DNA of 64,000 nucleotides from CAWCAW01 sp963793645 (lineage in GTDB: Bacteria > Actinomycetota > Acidimicrobiia > Acidimicrobiales > UBA8190): positions 124,001-188,000 of the forward strand of contig CAWCAW010000006.1 in the NCBI GenBank assembly GCA_963793645.1, given 5' to 3'. Positions 29,001-41,992 of this stretch are shown here, one piece after another (position 1 is the first letter of the stretch; each line of letters opens with the position of its first letter). The translations under genes were made by a program, and so were the position numbers. The notes beneath the pieces are model-generated. The model made no database searches, was not told the origin of the DNA, and saw only the letters and a program-made list of their open reading frames with translations.

Positions 29001-32000
29001 GGCGCCACTGAGAACGAGTTCGACGGAGCCGAAACAATCGACGAGTCATTCGCGCTGACCGTGTAGTTCCCCACTGCTGTCGTCGAGATCGTGAAGGTGG
29101 CGGTACCACCTGACAGCGAGACGGGACCCAAGCCGGTGAATGCGCCTGCCGAAGTCAAGGTGATGGCGTCGGTGGCGTTGGTGGCCACGTTGCCGTAGGT
29201 GTCGTAGGCGGTGACTGTCACCGTCGTCGAACCCCCGGCACCGAAGTTGTTCGGCTCACCGGTGATGGAAAGCGAGCTGACTGTGGTGGGTTGCACCGTG
29301 AACGTCGAGGACGGGGCCGAGGTGTAGTTGGGACTCTGCGCCGTGATCCAGTAACTCCCGGCGGCGTTGATGACGAGGTTCGAGAACACGGCTTGGCCGT
29401 TCGAACCTGTGACAACACTCGTCGTCCCCGATGCGAACGACAGGGTGCTCAAGGTGATCGTGACGGTGACGCCGCTCACGGGGTTGCCGTACTGGTCCTC
29501 CACCACAAGTGTCGGCGGACCCGTGACCGTGCTTCCCGCCGTCGATGTGCCGGGCTCGGTCACCCACAGAACCTCACCGGCGGCCGGGGTCACGGTGAAC
29601 GAGTTGGAGGCCGTCGACGTCGCCGCCCCGTCTTTTGCCGTGACCGTGTAGGGCCCCACGCCGGTGGTGGAGATGGAGAACGTGGCGGTGCCCCCCGACA
29701 GAGTCACCGGGCCGGTGCCGGTGAAGGTGCCCGAGGACGGCGTCAGGGCGACGCCCGAGGTCGCGTTGGTGGCGAGGTTTCCGTAGGCGTCATACGCGGT
29801 CACCGACACCGTGGTCGAGTTCCCGGCGACGAAGCCCGAAGGTTCGATACCGAAGCTGAGCGCACTCACCGCACCCGGCACCACCGTGAAGGTAGTTGAC
29901 GTCCCCGTCAGAGAACCTGGCACAGCGGCGGTAATCGTTGTCGTCTGGGCGTCATACAACGTGACCTGAGCGGTGCCCACCCCGCCCGAGAAGGAGACCG
30001 GCTCGGTGTAGGTCGGTGGCGTCCCCCAGGACTGCTCAACGGCCCCGAGAAGGTGATGGTCGGGCTGCTGCCATATCCCGTGGCGGTGTTGCCGTAGACG
30101 TCTAGGGCGGTGATCGTGACGGTAAAGGGGGTGCCCGCCGTCGGACTTCCGGCCACCGTGACGGAGAATGAGTTCGCCCCCCCCGGCGTCACCGTGAACT
30201 GGCTCGACGCCGGCGAGGCGATCGACCCGTCATGGGCCGTGACGGTGAACGTCCCCGCCATTGTGGACGAGATCGTGAAGCTGGCCATGCCGTTGGCCAA
30301 CGTCACGGGCCCTTCACCGTTGAAGGCTCCTGACGACGAGAGCGTGATGGCGTCGGACGGGGTAATGGCCACATTGCCATCGGCGTCGAAGGCGGTCACC
30401 ACCACTGTTGTGGAGCCCCCCACCGCGAAGCCGGCGGGCGGGGTGCTGATCGTGAGCGAGCTCACGGCGCCCGACCCCACCGACAGCGCATAGGTGCCGG
30501 TGATGGCGCTCTGGGTTGCCGTCAACGTGAGCGTCAGGCTCCCCGTTTGGACCAACGTGATCGGTGCCGTGCCCACGCCCCCCGAGAAGGAGATTGAGGT
30601 GGGATAGCTGGGCTGTGCGCCCGTGGGGCTCGCCGCGCCGCCGGAGATGCTGAATGCCTTGGTGCCGGTGAAGCTCGTGGCGACGTTTCCGTAGAGGTCC
30701 ACAGCCGACATGGTGAGGTTGAAGGCAGCTCCCGCCGTCGCCGTCGAGGGCGTGATGGGGGTGAACCAGAACGCATTGGCACCCAGTGGAGCCACCGAGA
30801 AGCTGGTGGACGTTCCCGTGATCGAGCCTTGGGTGGCCGTGGCCGTAAGCATCGTGCTCACGGCGTCATACAGCGTGATCATGGCGCTGCCCACCCCGCC
30901 CGAGAAGGAGACCGACGCCGGGTAGATCGGACTGGTGAAGTTCGGGCTCATCAGTGGGCCCGAGAACGTCATGCCCTGGCTGCTGCCGTAACTCGTGACC
31001 GTGTTCCCGTAGACGTCGACCGCCGTGATGGTGACGGTGAACGAAGTGCCCGCGTTCTGGGGCCCCGGGTTCGCCACGTTGAATGCGCTGACTGTTCCCG
31101 CCACGATGGTCACGGCCGAAGACGCCGGTGTAATCGTCAGAGGTGAGCTCGTGGCTTGGAATGTGTACGTGCCGTCTGCGGCGGGGCCGGTGATCTCGCA
31201 TCCCGCGAAGGTGGCCACCCCCGAGCTGGCTGTAACGGTAGTGGTGCTCGTCGGGCAGCTGAGCGTGCCTTGGGTCGTGCCGCCGTTGTTCGCCGTGTAG
31301 ACGTCAATACTGAGAGAGATCGATGCCGAGGAGCCCGTCACCACGTTGCTGTTGGTGTCCTCGACACTTACCTGAGGCTGAGTGAAGGCCACCCCTTCGG
31401 TGACGCTGCCGCCCGGCTGGATCGTGAAGGCAAGCTTGCTGGCCAGCCCCGCGATGATCGACGCACTGGAGGACGCCGGTGACATGCTGAGCCCCGTGCC
31501 GGTGGCGTCGAAGGTGTAACCGCCGGCGGCGGCGGTGCCGGTGATCTCACATCCCGCGAAGGTTGCTACCCCCGTGCTAGCCGTCACCGGGTTTGCCGTG
31601 CAGGTGAGCGTGCCCTGGGTGCTCCCGCCGTTGCCGGCCGTGTAGAGGTCGATGTGCAACGTGATGGATGCCGAGGAGCCCGTCACCACGTTGCCGTTGC
31701 TGTCCTCGACGCTGACCTTGGGCGGGGTGGCGAATGCCGTCCCCTCGGTCACTCCTCCGACCGGCTGGACCGTGAAAGCAAGTTGCGTCGCCGTGCCGGC
31801 CACGATGGAGACGCTCGAGGATGCCGGTGTGATCGTCAGAGGTGAACTCGTGGCTTGGAACGTGTACGTGCCGTCGGCGGCGGGGCCGGTGATCTCACAT
31901 CCCGCGAAGGTGGCTACCCCCGAGCTGGCGGCCACGGTGGTGCCGCTCGTGCATGTCAGCGTGCCCTGGGAGCTACCGCCGTTGCCGGCTGTGTAGACGT

Positions 32001-35000
32001 CGACGGCGAGGGCGATGGACGCCGACGAACCCGTCACGACGTTGCCGTTGGCATCCTCAACCGACACCTTGGGCTGGGTGAATGCCGTGCCTTCGGTCAC
32101 GCTGCCACCGGGCTGGACACTGAAGAGCAGTTGCGTGGCCGTGCCGGCCACGATGGAGACGCTCGAGGATGCCGGTGTGATCGTCAGAGGTGAGCTCGAG
32201 GCTTGGAACGTGTACGTGCCGTCGGCGGCGGTACCGGCGATCTGACAACCCACGAAATTGGCCACCCCCGAGCTGGCCGTGATGGTGGTGCCGCTCGTCG
32301 GACACGACAGCGTGCCTTTGGTAGTCCCGCCGTTGCCGGCCGTGTAAACGTCGATGGCCAGGGAGATCGATGCCGACGAGGTGGTCACCACGTTGCCGTT
32401 GGTGTCCTCCACACTGACCTGGGGCTGAGTGAAGGCCACGCCTTCGGTCACGGTGCCGCCGGGTTGGATCGTGAATACCAACTTGGTGGCCGTGCCGGCC
32501 ACGATGGTCACCGCCGACGACGCCAACGACGTGAGGCTCGGAGACGCAGTGGTGGCATCGAAGGTGTAGGAGCCTGCCGCGGCGGTGCCGGTGATCGCAC
32601 AGCCCGCGAAGGTGGCCACCCCCAAGGTGGGCGTCACCGGGTTGGTGGTGCAGCTCAAGGTGCCCTGGGTGGTCCCGCCGTTTGCTGCGGTGTACACGTC
32701 GACGTGCAGTGTCACCGGCGGCGACGAGTTGGTGACCACGTTGTTGTTGGCGTCCTCGATGGTGACCTTGGGCTGGGTGAACGCCGTCCCTTCGGTCACG
32801 CTGCCGCCGGGCTCGGTGCTGAACAGCAGTTGCGTGGCCGTGCCGGCCACGATGGCGACAGCCGAGGATGCCGGAGTAATGGTCAGAGGTGAGCTGGTGG
32901 CTTGGAAGCTGTAGGTGCCATCGGCGGCGTTGCCGGTGATCTCACATCCCGCGAAGGTGGCCACCCCTGAGCTGGCCGTGATGGTGGTGCCGTTCGTCGG
33001 GCAGCTCAATGTCCCCTGGGTCGTCCCGCCGTTGCCGGCCGTGTAGACGTCGATGGCGAGGGAGATCGAGGCTGACGATCCCGTCACCACGTTGCTGTTG
33101 GTGTCCTCGACACTGACCTGAGGCTGGGTGAAGGCCACCCCTTCGGTCACGCTGCCGCCCGGCTGGATGCTGAACACCAACTTGGTGGCCGTGCCGGCCA
33201 CGATGGAGACACTCGACGATGCCGACGAAGTGAGGCTCGGCGTCGTGGTGGTGGCGTCGAGGGTGTAAGAGCCTGCCGCGGCGGTGCCGGTGATTGCACA
33301 ACCGGCAAAGGTGGCCACCCCCGAGCTGGCCGTCACCGGGTTGGTGGTGCAGCTCAATGTGCCCTGGGTGGTTCCGCCGTTGCCGGCCGAATAGACGTCG
33401 ACGTGCAATGTCACCGCCGCCGACGAGGTCGTGACCACGTTGTTGTTGGCGTCCTCGATGGTGACCTGAGGCTGAGTGAAGGCCGTGCTTTCAGCGACGC
33501 TGCCGCCGGGTTGGATGCTGAAGAGCAGTTGCGTCGCCGTGCCGGCCACGATGGTCACCGCCGACGACGCCAACGACGTGAGGCTCGGAGACGCAGTGGT
33601 GGCATCGAAGGTGTAGGAGCCTGCCGCGGCGGTGCCGGTGATCGCACAGCCCGCGAAGGTGGCCACCCCCAAGGTGGGCGTCACCGGGTTGGTGGTGCAG
33701 CTCAAGGTGCCCTGGGTGGTCCCGCCGTTTGCTGCGGTGTACACGTCGACGTGCAGTGTCACCGGCGGCGACGAGTTGGTGACCACGTTGTTGTTGGCGT
33801 CCTCGATGGTGACCTTGGGCTGGGTGAACGCCGTCCCTTCGGTCACGCTGCCGCCGGGCTCGGTGCTGAACAGCAGTTGCGTGGCCGTGCCGGCCACGAT
33901 GGCGACAGCCGAGGATGCCGGAGTAATGGTCAGAGGTGAGCTGGTGGCTTGGAAGCTGTAGGTGCCATCGGCGGCGTTGCCGGTGATCTCACATCCCGCG
34001 AAGGTGGCCACCCCTGAGCTGGCCGTGATGGTGGTGCCGTTCGTCGGGCAGCTCAATGTCCCCTGGGTCGTCCCGCCGTTGCCGGCCGTGTAGACGTCGA
34101 TGGCGAGGGAGATCGAGGCTGACGATCCCGTCACCACGTTGCTGTTGGTGTCCTCGACACTGACCTGAGGCTGGGTGAAGGCCACCCCTTCGGTCACGCT
34201 GCCGCCCGGCTGGATGCTGAACACCAACTTGGTGGCCGTGCCGGCCACGATGGAGACACTCGACGATGCCGACGAAGTGAGGCTCGGCGTCGTGGTGGTG
34301 GCGTCGAGGGTGTAAGAGCCTGCCGCCGCGGTGCCGGTGATTGCACAACCGGCAAAGGTGGCCACCCCCGAGCTGGCCGTCACCGGGTTGGTGGTGCAGC
34401 TCAATGTGCCCTGGGTGGTTCCGCCGTTGCCGGCCGAATAGACGTCGACGTGCAATGTCACCGCCGCCGACGAGGTCGTGACCACGTTGTTGTTGGCGTC
34501 CTCGATGGTGACCTGAGGCTGAGTGAAGGCCGTGCTTTCAGCGACGCTGCCGCCGGGTTGGATGCTGAAGAGCAGTTGCGTCGCCGTGCCGGCCACGATG
34601 GAGACGCTCGAGGATGCCGGTGTGATCGTCAGAGGTGAACTCGTGGCTTGGAACGTGTACGTGCCGTCGGCGGCGGGGCCGGTGATCTCACATCCCGCGA
34701 AGGTGGCTACCCCCGAGCTGGCGGCCACGGTGGTGCCGCTCGTGCATGTCAGCGTGCCCTGGGAGCTACCGCCGTTGCCGGCTGTGTAGACGTCGACGGC
34801 GAGGGCGATGGACGCCGACGAACCCGTCACGACGTTGCCGTTGGCATCCTCAACCGACACCTTGGGCTGGGTGAATGCCGTGCCTTCGGTCACGCTGCCA
34901 CCGGGCTGGACACTGAAGAGCAGTTGCGTGGCCGTGCCGGCCACGATGGAGACGCTCGAGGATGCCGGTGTGATCGTCAGAGGTGAGCTCGAGGCTTGGA

Positions 35001-38000
35001 ACGTGTACGTGCCGTCGGCGGCGGTACCGGCGATCTGACAACCCACGAAATTGGCCACCCCCGAGCTGGCCGTGATGGTGGTGCCGCTCGTCGGACACGA
35101 CAGCGTGCCTTTGGTAGTCCCGCCGTTGCCGGCCGTGTAAACGTCGATGGCCAGGGAGATCGATGCCGACGAGGTGGTCACCACGTTGCCGTTGGTGTCC
35201 TCCACACTGACCTGGGGCTGAGTGAAGGCCACGCCTTCGGTCACGGTGCCGCCGGGTTGGATCGTGAATACCAACTTGGTGGCCGTGCCGGCCACGATGG
35301 TCACCGCCGACGACGCCAACGACGTGAGGCTCGGAGACGCAGTGGTGGCATCGAAGGTGTAGGAGCCTGCCGCGGCGGTGCCGGTGATCGCACAGCCCGC
35401 GAAGGTGGCCACCCCCAAGGTGGGCGTCACCGGGTTGGTGGTGCAGCTCAAGGTGCCCTGGGTGGTCCCGCCGTTTGCTGCGGTGTACACGTCGACGTGC
35501 AGTGTCACCGGCGGCGACGAGTTGGTGACCACGTTGTTGTTGGCGTCCTCGATGGTGACCTTGGGCTGGGTGAACGCCGTCCCTTCGGTCACGCTGCCGC
35601 CGGGCTCGGTGCTGAACAGCAGTTGCGTGGCCGTGCCGGCCACGATGGCGACAGCCGAGGATGCCGGAGTAATGGTCAGAGGTGAGCTGGTGGCTTGGAA
35701 GCTGTAGGTGCCATCGGCGGCGTTGCCGGTGATCTCACATCCCGCGAAGGTGGCCACCCCTGAGCTGGCCGTGATGGTGGTGGTGCTCGTCGGGCAGCTC
35801 AATGTCCCCTGGGTGGTGCCGCCGTTGCCGGCCGTGTAGACGTCGATGGCGAGGGAGATCGAGGCTGACGAGGTGGTCACCACGTTGCCGTAGGTGTCCT
35901 CCACACTGACCTTGGGCTGGGTTGCGAAGGCCACCCCCTCGGTGACGCCACCCACAGGCTGCGCAGTGAACGCCAGCTTGGTGGCTGTTGTGGCTGCCAC
36001 CGTGATACTGGCCGACCCGGTGGCCAAGCCCTGTGTTGCGGTCAAGGTGGCTGCCTGGGCGTCGTACAACGTAATGGTGGCCGTTCCCACGCCATTGGTG
36101 AAGACGACGTTGGCCGGATAGCTCGGGGCCGTACCGCCAGGGCTGGAGGCCGGTCCGGTGAAGGTGATCACCTCGGTGCCGCTATATCCCGTCGCGGTCG
36201 CTCCGCTGGTGGTCACCGCCGTAAGGGTCACGCTGAAAGAAGAGCCCGCCGTCGCCGTGGAAGGCGCCGATACCGTGAAGGTCCCGAAGATCGTCTCGCT
36301 CTGCGTACCCGTTTGGTAGGCGCCGCTGTTGATGGAGACGGCGATGGTCGGGAATCCGGCGGTGGCGTCTCCGAAGTAGAAGGTGACGCTGGATGTGTTC
36401 CTGGCGAGGGTCGCCGTCGTGGCGTGCGTTCCCCCCGAGGTGTCGGCGAAGAAGCCGGCTGTCGTGTTCAGGTTCAGCGTGGTGGAAGCCGTCGTCGAGG
36501 CCACCACGGGGTTGCCCTCGGCATCCTCGAGGGTGACAGTGATCGCCAGCGTTGCGCTCGACGTGGTCGCCGGGCCGGTGACGGGTGAAGACGTGATAAC
36601 GAACTGCGTCCCGACGCCGGCTGTCACATTGAAGCTGTTCGAAGCGGACGTAGTAAGCGAGCCCGTGGTGAAGGTGAGGGTATAGGCGCCGGCGCTGTCG
36701 AGAATCACGTTGGAGAAGGTGGCCACCCCGTTAGTACCGGTTGTTTCGGTCGTGGTCGCCGACGAGTCGAAGGTTGCGCCGGATGGGCCGCTGTTGATGG
36801 CGACGGTCACCGTCGCCCCACTGACGAGGTTGCCGTAGACGTCTTTGACGGTCACCGCCGGAACTCCGTTCACCGGCGATCCGGCTGTCGAGGCCGTTGG
36901 CTGGGTGGAGATCGTGATCGTGCTGGCCGTCGCCGCGCTCACAACGAAGGAGTTGCTGGTGACCGAGGCCAAACCTGAAGACGAGAACGTCAGGGTGTAG
37001 GAGCCCGCCGTGTCGAGGATCAAGTTGGAGAAAATGGCCAGGCCGCTGCCGTTGGTCTGGACGCTCGTGGTTGACCCCGATGTGAAAACGCCACCGGTCG
37101 GACCGCTGGCGATGGCGACAGTGACAGTGACGCCGCTGACACCATTGCCAACCGAGTCCAGGACCTCGACCGTGGCCGGACCCGTCACGGCCGAACCAGC
37201 CGTCGATGCTCCTGGTTGAGGGTTAAGAATGAGCTGGCTGGCGCCCGCCGCGGTGATGGTGATTGGGGTGCTCGTGCCTTGACTGAGTCCCCCGCCGTTG
37301 GCGAGTACGTCGTAGGTATTGGCGGCCGCGATGGATATGCCGCTGAAGGTGACCGACCCGGTCGAACCCGTCGTGCCATTCGTGGCGCCGCTGATGGTGG
37401 TGGAAGGCGACGTGGTGAGGGTGACGGGGATGCCGTTGGCCGAGACCGCGTTCCCATAGGCGTCCTCGACCTGAACCGTGACCGAGAAGGTGTTCCCGGC
37501 CGTGGCGCTAGACGGTGGCTCACCTGTGAAGACGAGTTGGGTGGCGGCGCCGGGGGTGATGTTGAACGGATTCGTTGTCGCCGGCGTCAAGCTCCCGCTG
37601 GTCGCCTGCAGGGTGTACCCGGTCCCCACGACATTCATCCAGCAGGTGAAGGAGGCCACCCCGTTCGACAGGGTTGCCGTTGTGCCCCCTGCGTTCGTGC
37701 ACGTCAGGTTGGAGTTGTCCGGATTGGCCAGCAGGGCCAGGTTGACCTGGGTGGACGAATCAGTCGCCACCACAACCCCGGAGGCATCCTCCTCGGACAC
37801 CTGAAGGGAGAACGGTGTGCCGGCCTGGGAGCTCGAAGGCGGCTCCGATGTCACCGCCAGTTGGGTCGCCCCACCGGCGGGTGAGAATGTGTCGGTGGCG
37901 CTACTCGCCGGGTTGAAGTTCGTGTCACCGCTGTAACTCGCACTGGCCGTATAGGTGCCAGCCGCCGAGGCGCTGACTGTGCACGTTGCCGTGGCCGAGC

Positions 38001-40986
38001 TGCCGGTCCCCGACGCGCTGATCGGTCCGGACGGGCAGGTAATGCTGCCTGACGGTCCCGACACAGTCCACGTGATCGTGCCGGTGGGAGTAGTCGAGCC
38101 ATCGGGCCCGGTAACCGTCACCGTCAGCGTGACGTTCGAGCCCAAAGAAGGGTTCGCCGAGTTGGTGACCGCGACAGTGGGGGTCGCCAGGGCGACCGGG
38201 GCAGTGCCGCTGGCCGTGATCCCGTTGTAGTTCGAATCACCGCTATACGTCGCGCTGGCCATGTAGTTGCCGGCATTTGGAACGTCGATCACACAGGTGG
38301 CGGTGGACACATTCCCGGAGCCCGACAAGGTCGTGGCACCCGAGTTGGCACAGGTCGTCGACCCCGTCGGGGTAGTGACTGACCATGCGACGGTGCCGCT
38401 CGGCGCCGTTTCACCGGTCCCGCCCGTGAGGGTGTCGGTGAACGCGACCTCCCCGCCCAGGGTGGCCGACGAAGCGGTAACGGCGTCCGTTGGCGACGAA
38501 ACGGCATAGACGCTGAACGTGTCGGGGTTCGAGCTCGACGCTGCATAGAACGAGTCGGCCGTGACAGCCGTCTGAGCTGAGTACGATCCACCGGCCGATG
38601 CCGTAATGGAGCAGGTGGCGGTGGCGGAATTACCCGAGCCTGCCAACGTGGTCGAGTTGGAGTTGCTACAGCTGACGCTCGTTGCTGAGCCCCCCACGGG
38701 CGTGTACGTCACCGTCCAAGTGACCGTGCCCGAAGGAGTCGGGTCCCCGCTCGGACCGGCGACGGTGTCAGTGAAGGTCACCGCAGACCCCAAGGTCGGC
38801 GCAGTCGGCAGGTTCGTCACGACGTTCGAAGGGGTGGACGATCCGATCGACGTACCCGTGCTCGCCGTACAACCACCGTTGGTGGTACACCCGGGACCGG
38901 TCCAGGTCGCCGTGTTCGTGATCGTCTCCGTCGGGTCGCCGGCGTTGGCCGTGGCGTTGAAGGTAAGTGCGTAAGACGTGGCGCCGGGAACCCCGCTCGT
39001 GACCGTCCAGGAGACGGTGGACCCCGTCTCACTGAATGAGCAGCTCGAGCTGCCTGCCGAACCGGAAGAGACAGCGCAACCCACCGATCCGGCCACATAG
39101 GTCATGCCGGTCGGTAGCGGGTCATTGACGGTAAGGGGAGCCGTCGTGTCAGCGGTTGTAGAGGTATTTGTCGCCGTGACCGTGTAGGTGGTCGTGCCGC
39201 CGGCGCTGATGCTCGATGGGGACGAGGCTTTCCCAACACTGAAGTTGGCGTTGTTGGTAACCACGGTGGATGCGCTCGTGGTGCATCCGCCGGCCGTCGT
39301 GCATCCGGTCCCCGTCCAGGCGGCCGTGTTCGTAATTGTCTCGGTGGGATCAGTCGGATTGGCGGTGACAGAAAACGTCATTTGATAGGTCGTGTTGCCG
39401 GGCACGCCTGCACCCACGGTCCAGGTGATAACGGGCAGGTTTACGGAGACCGAGCAGGGGGTCGAGACCGTCGGGCACAGCGCCGAACCCGCCACGTAGG
39501 TGGTTCCCGATGGCACCGCGTCGTTGATGGTGACAGTCCCCGCCGAGGACGAGGTCCCCACGTTGTCAACGTTGAGGTCGTAGACGATCGGTGTCGACGA
39601 ACCCGAGGTGGCCGTGGCTGTGGCCGTCTTGGTGACGGTGAACGATGCTCCGTTGGTGACCGTGACGGAGACCGTGTTGGTGGAACACGACGGAGTGGTG
39701 GAACACCCAGACCCTGTCCAGGTGGCGGTATTTGAGACGACCTCAGATGGGTCGCCGGCATTGGCGGTTACCTGGAAAGACAGGTCCGGATCGATTCCTC
39801 CACCCACCACATTCGCAAGCGTCCATGTGATGACACCGGTTGATGCGTTGTAGGCAGACGTGCAGCCGGCGTCCCCGCCACATGTAGCCGAGTTCAAAAC
39901 GTACGTGGTCCCTGACGGCGCGGTATCGCTGATCACCGCCGATGCCCCGTTGCCGCCGATGTTGTGGGTGGAGATCCCATACGTGAACGGCGTCGTCGAA
40001 CCAGCGGCGATGGAGCTCACGGAGGCTGACTTCGTGATTGTGAAGTCGGGGCCAACGGCAAAGCTTGCGGCGCTGAGCGCTTCCTCGAGGGTGAACCACT
40101 GGGCGCCGCCATTGGGGAGGCCGCCGTCGGTGAAGTTGACGGTACCGGATTCGTTGCCCGTAGCGATCGCCGAGAAGCTGGTATTCGGGCCCTCGTAGCC
40201 GTAGCTGCCGTAGGCGCAACCGGTGGCTGCGTACGGGACCGCGACCGTGCCGACCTTCCAGGTCGGGCCGAACTCCTCGCCCTCAGGATCACTGGTGTTG
40301 TCCGAGCAGGCGCCATCACCGTCAAACCCGAAGATGGTTTCAGTCGTGGAGGACAGCACCACGCTCGGAACGGCGTTCCCGGTATCGTTAACGATGCCGA
40401 CGAGCGTGTCGTCATCGTCGTCGTACGGACCAAGAGCCGAGTTGGCCAGAACAGTCGCTGAACCGCTGGCGTTAAGGACGATCAGGATCCCGCAGCTCGA
40501 GTTGTAGCCGACCGTCGGGCACTCGTTAAAGGGGGCCGACGTCGTCCAGCCCGAGGTCGATCCAGCGCCGGTGGAGACGTAGTTGCCCTTGGTGGTGGCG
40601 TTGTAGACCCCGGTCTCGCCGTTGTAGGTGCCGCTCACGAAGTACTCGGCTGCGCTGCTCGACGAAACAAACGTGCAGGTCGTGGTGGACGTGTTCCCTG
40701 TCCCCGCCAAGGTCGATGTCGCGCACGTCTGCGTGCCGACGGAGCTGTAGATGTTCCAGGTCACCGTGCCCGTTGGGGTCCCGCCGTTTCCAGTCACATG
40801 GGCGGTGACGGTGATCGTCTGCCCCGGCGTCGGGGCCACGGGCTGGTAGTCCACGACCATGGTCGGGGTCGTCGACGCCGCGTCCGCAAGCGTCGTGAAG
40901 ACCGGGATCGACATCGAACCCAGTGCAACCGCAGCCAGCAGCAGGCCAAGCCGGCGGCCCCGCCGCGCCGTGGCGGGAGAACTCAT
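26057..40986 (-). CDS. giant secreted Ig-like/DUF11 repeat protein, one frame break in this sequence
   Basis: About 4,976 residues. The chosen start, ATG 40986, gives a signal peptide (MSSPATARRGRRLGLLLAAV, then ALGSMSIPVFTTLADAA); GTG 41088 upstream is an alternative. Order: an Ig-like unit; a domain with PYDDDDDTLVGIVNDTGN and IFGFDGDGAC; three DUF11 repeats (~315-710, FTITKSASV type); Ig-like units (~710-1040); filamin/Big-like units (~1040-1600); 14 copies of a ~116-residue domain (~1660-3300, AGTATQLLFSxxPGGSVTEG type); further Big-like units; and four Ig_3-like units (TSPVTYGSEGSANISF type) near the C-terminus. The frame breaks in CCCCC at 30023-30027; adding one base restores TPPTYTEPVSFSGGVG and a whole number of codons. 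No LPxTG or C-terminal helix is seen. Likely an adhesin or cell-surface stalk. Confidence 0.85.
31783..32988 (-). repeat. 1.2-kb block duplicated at 34576-35781
   Basis: This block reads the same as 34576-35781 at an offset of 2,793 bases, as far as I could compare by eye. It spans more than three of the ~116-residue domains of the Ig-like giant. Identity stops sharply at both ends, as expected for a recent block duplication. Confidence 0.8.
32488..34581 (-). repeat. two tandem 1,047-bp copies within the Ig-like giant
   Basis: The segments 32488-33534 and 33535-34581 are nearly identical; the one difference I noticed is GCGGCGG against GCCGCGG near 33278/34325. Each encodes 349 residues, or three of the ~116-residue domains. 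Together with the 2,793-base offset duplication this gives the domain order 2-3-4-5-6-2-5-6-2-3-4. Confidence 0.85.
34576..35781 (-). repeat. second copy of the 1.2-kb block at 31783-32988
   Basis: Partner of the block at 31783-32988. After this point the copies diverge: GTGGTGGTGCTCGTCGG here against GTGGTGCCGTTCGTCGG in the partner. Confidence 0.8.
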
Positions 40987-41285
40987 CGTCCGACCCACGC
41001 GCTCGACGCAGACTCGTGCGCGAAAAAAGGCACCTGCGCCACGGTTCTCCGCCGGTTCACGGCTCGCATCGTGACCGACGTACCTCACCGCATTCCCTAT
41101 GCCAAGTCAAAATCTGCACAACGGGTACCTGCGCCTGGACGGACCAGGCTCGATCAAACCCCAGCCAAGCCATGCCGCCTCGGGCGAGCGCGACGTCCTG
41201 TTCCGGAACGCGACCGAACGCGCCGGGTCATCGGGCGCGAGACCTCTTGGGACGCCGTTGACATTCGCCAACAGTACGTCAGTGA

Positions 41286-41305
41286 GTGTTGTACTCTGTC
41301 AACAC
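41286..41305. promoter_or_regulatory. operator-like inverted repeat before the HTH gene
   Basis: GTGTTG, eight bases, then CAACAC: a perfect 6-base inverted repeat centred about 45 bases before ATG 41342. Its position suits a repressor site, perhaps for the helix-turn-helix protein encoded just downstream. The divergent giant Ig-like gene starts ~300 bases away, so the same site could influence both. Confidence 0.35.
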
Positions 41306-41341
41306 GACAGCTTTACTGGATCGACGACAGCGACGCCCTGA

Positions 41342-41992
41342 ATGACGACGGAGCCAATGGAAAAACGGCACTGCTTTACCTTGGTGTTGATCGGCGATGA
41401 CTTGGCAACGTCGTCTGGGGCGATCTCCGACATGTGGAATGACTCCAAGATCGGGAGCTCGAGCGGGACCTACTTCGTGGAGTTCGAGCGCCTCAATCCC
41501 ACCTTTCGAGGGGCCCTGTCATCGGCCATTGACGACGTCGAGTCGATAGAAGGCATCAGGGTTCGGCGGGTCGAGCCCGACGACCTGCTTACCGCCGCCG
41601 AAATCGCCGAACGGCTGGGGAGGAGCCGGGAGAGCGTCCGACTACTGGCCGCAGGAGCCCGTGGCGGCGGGCGGTTCCCTCCTCCTTCTTCTCATCTCCG
41701 GGCTCGCCAACGCCTTTGGCGTTGGACCGACATCGCGGACTGGTCAGGCGAGTTGGACAGTGAGGAACGCGAGTGCGCGCACTACGTCGCCGCGGTGAAC
41801 GCTGCCCTCGAATACCGTCAGCATCGACACAACGCCGACGAGTTCGTCCGTGCACTCATCAACGGGCCCGAGTCGACCGAGGAAGAGTTCTCTTTGGCCA
41901 CGGCTGACGCGGAGTCCTTGCCGCCGACGCCAAATTCAGACAACAGCACCGCGGACGAGACTCAAGGGCGGTTCTGGAGGCGACGCCGCTGA
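41342..41992 (+). CDS. helix-turn-helix DNA-binding protein, unknown family
   Basis: A 216-residue protein. Residues ~1-80 look like a small alpha/beta domain (FTLVLIGDD, then YFVEFERLNPTFRGALSSAI and GIRVRRVEPDD). Residues ~80-140 form a helix-turn-helix: LLTAAEIAERLGRSRESVRLL with a downstream wing ending in LWRWTDIADW, like single-domain MerR/AlpA/excisionase-type DNA-binding proteins. The C-terminal ~75 residues are acidic, low in structure, and end FWRRRR. ATG 41357 (MEKRHCF), with GGAG just upstream, is an alternative start. It could regulate the giant surface protein genes transcribed away from it. Function not recognised. Confidence 0.65.
   Translation: MTTEPMEKRHCFTLVLIGDDLATSSGAISDMWNDSKIGSSSGTYFVEFERLNPTFRGALSSAIDDVESIEGIRVRRVEPDDLLTAAEIAERLGRSRESVRLLAAGARGGGRFPPPSSHLRARQRLWRWTDIADWSGELDSEERECAHYVAAVNAALEYRQHRHNADEFVRALINGPESTEEEFSLATADAESLPPTPNSDNSTADETQGRFWRRRR

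Noticed and set aside
31156..35685. Many plus-strand frames of 60-230 codons opposite the Ig-like giant
   Set aside because: They recur with the DNA repeats at the same 1,047 and 2,793-base offsets and have no starts or domains of their own.
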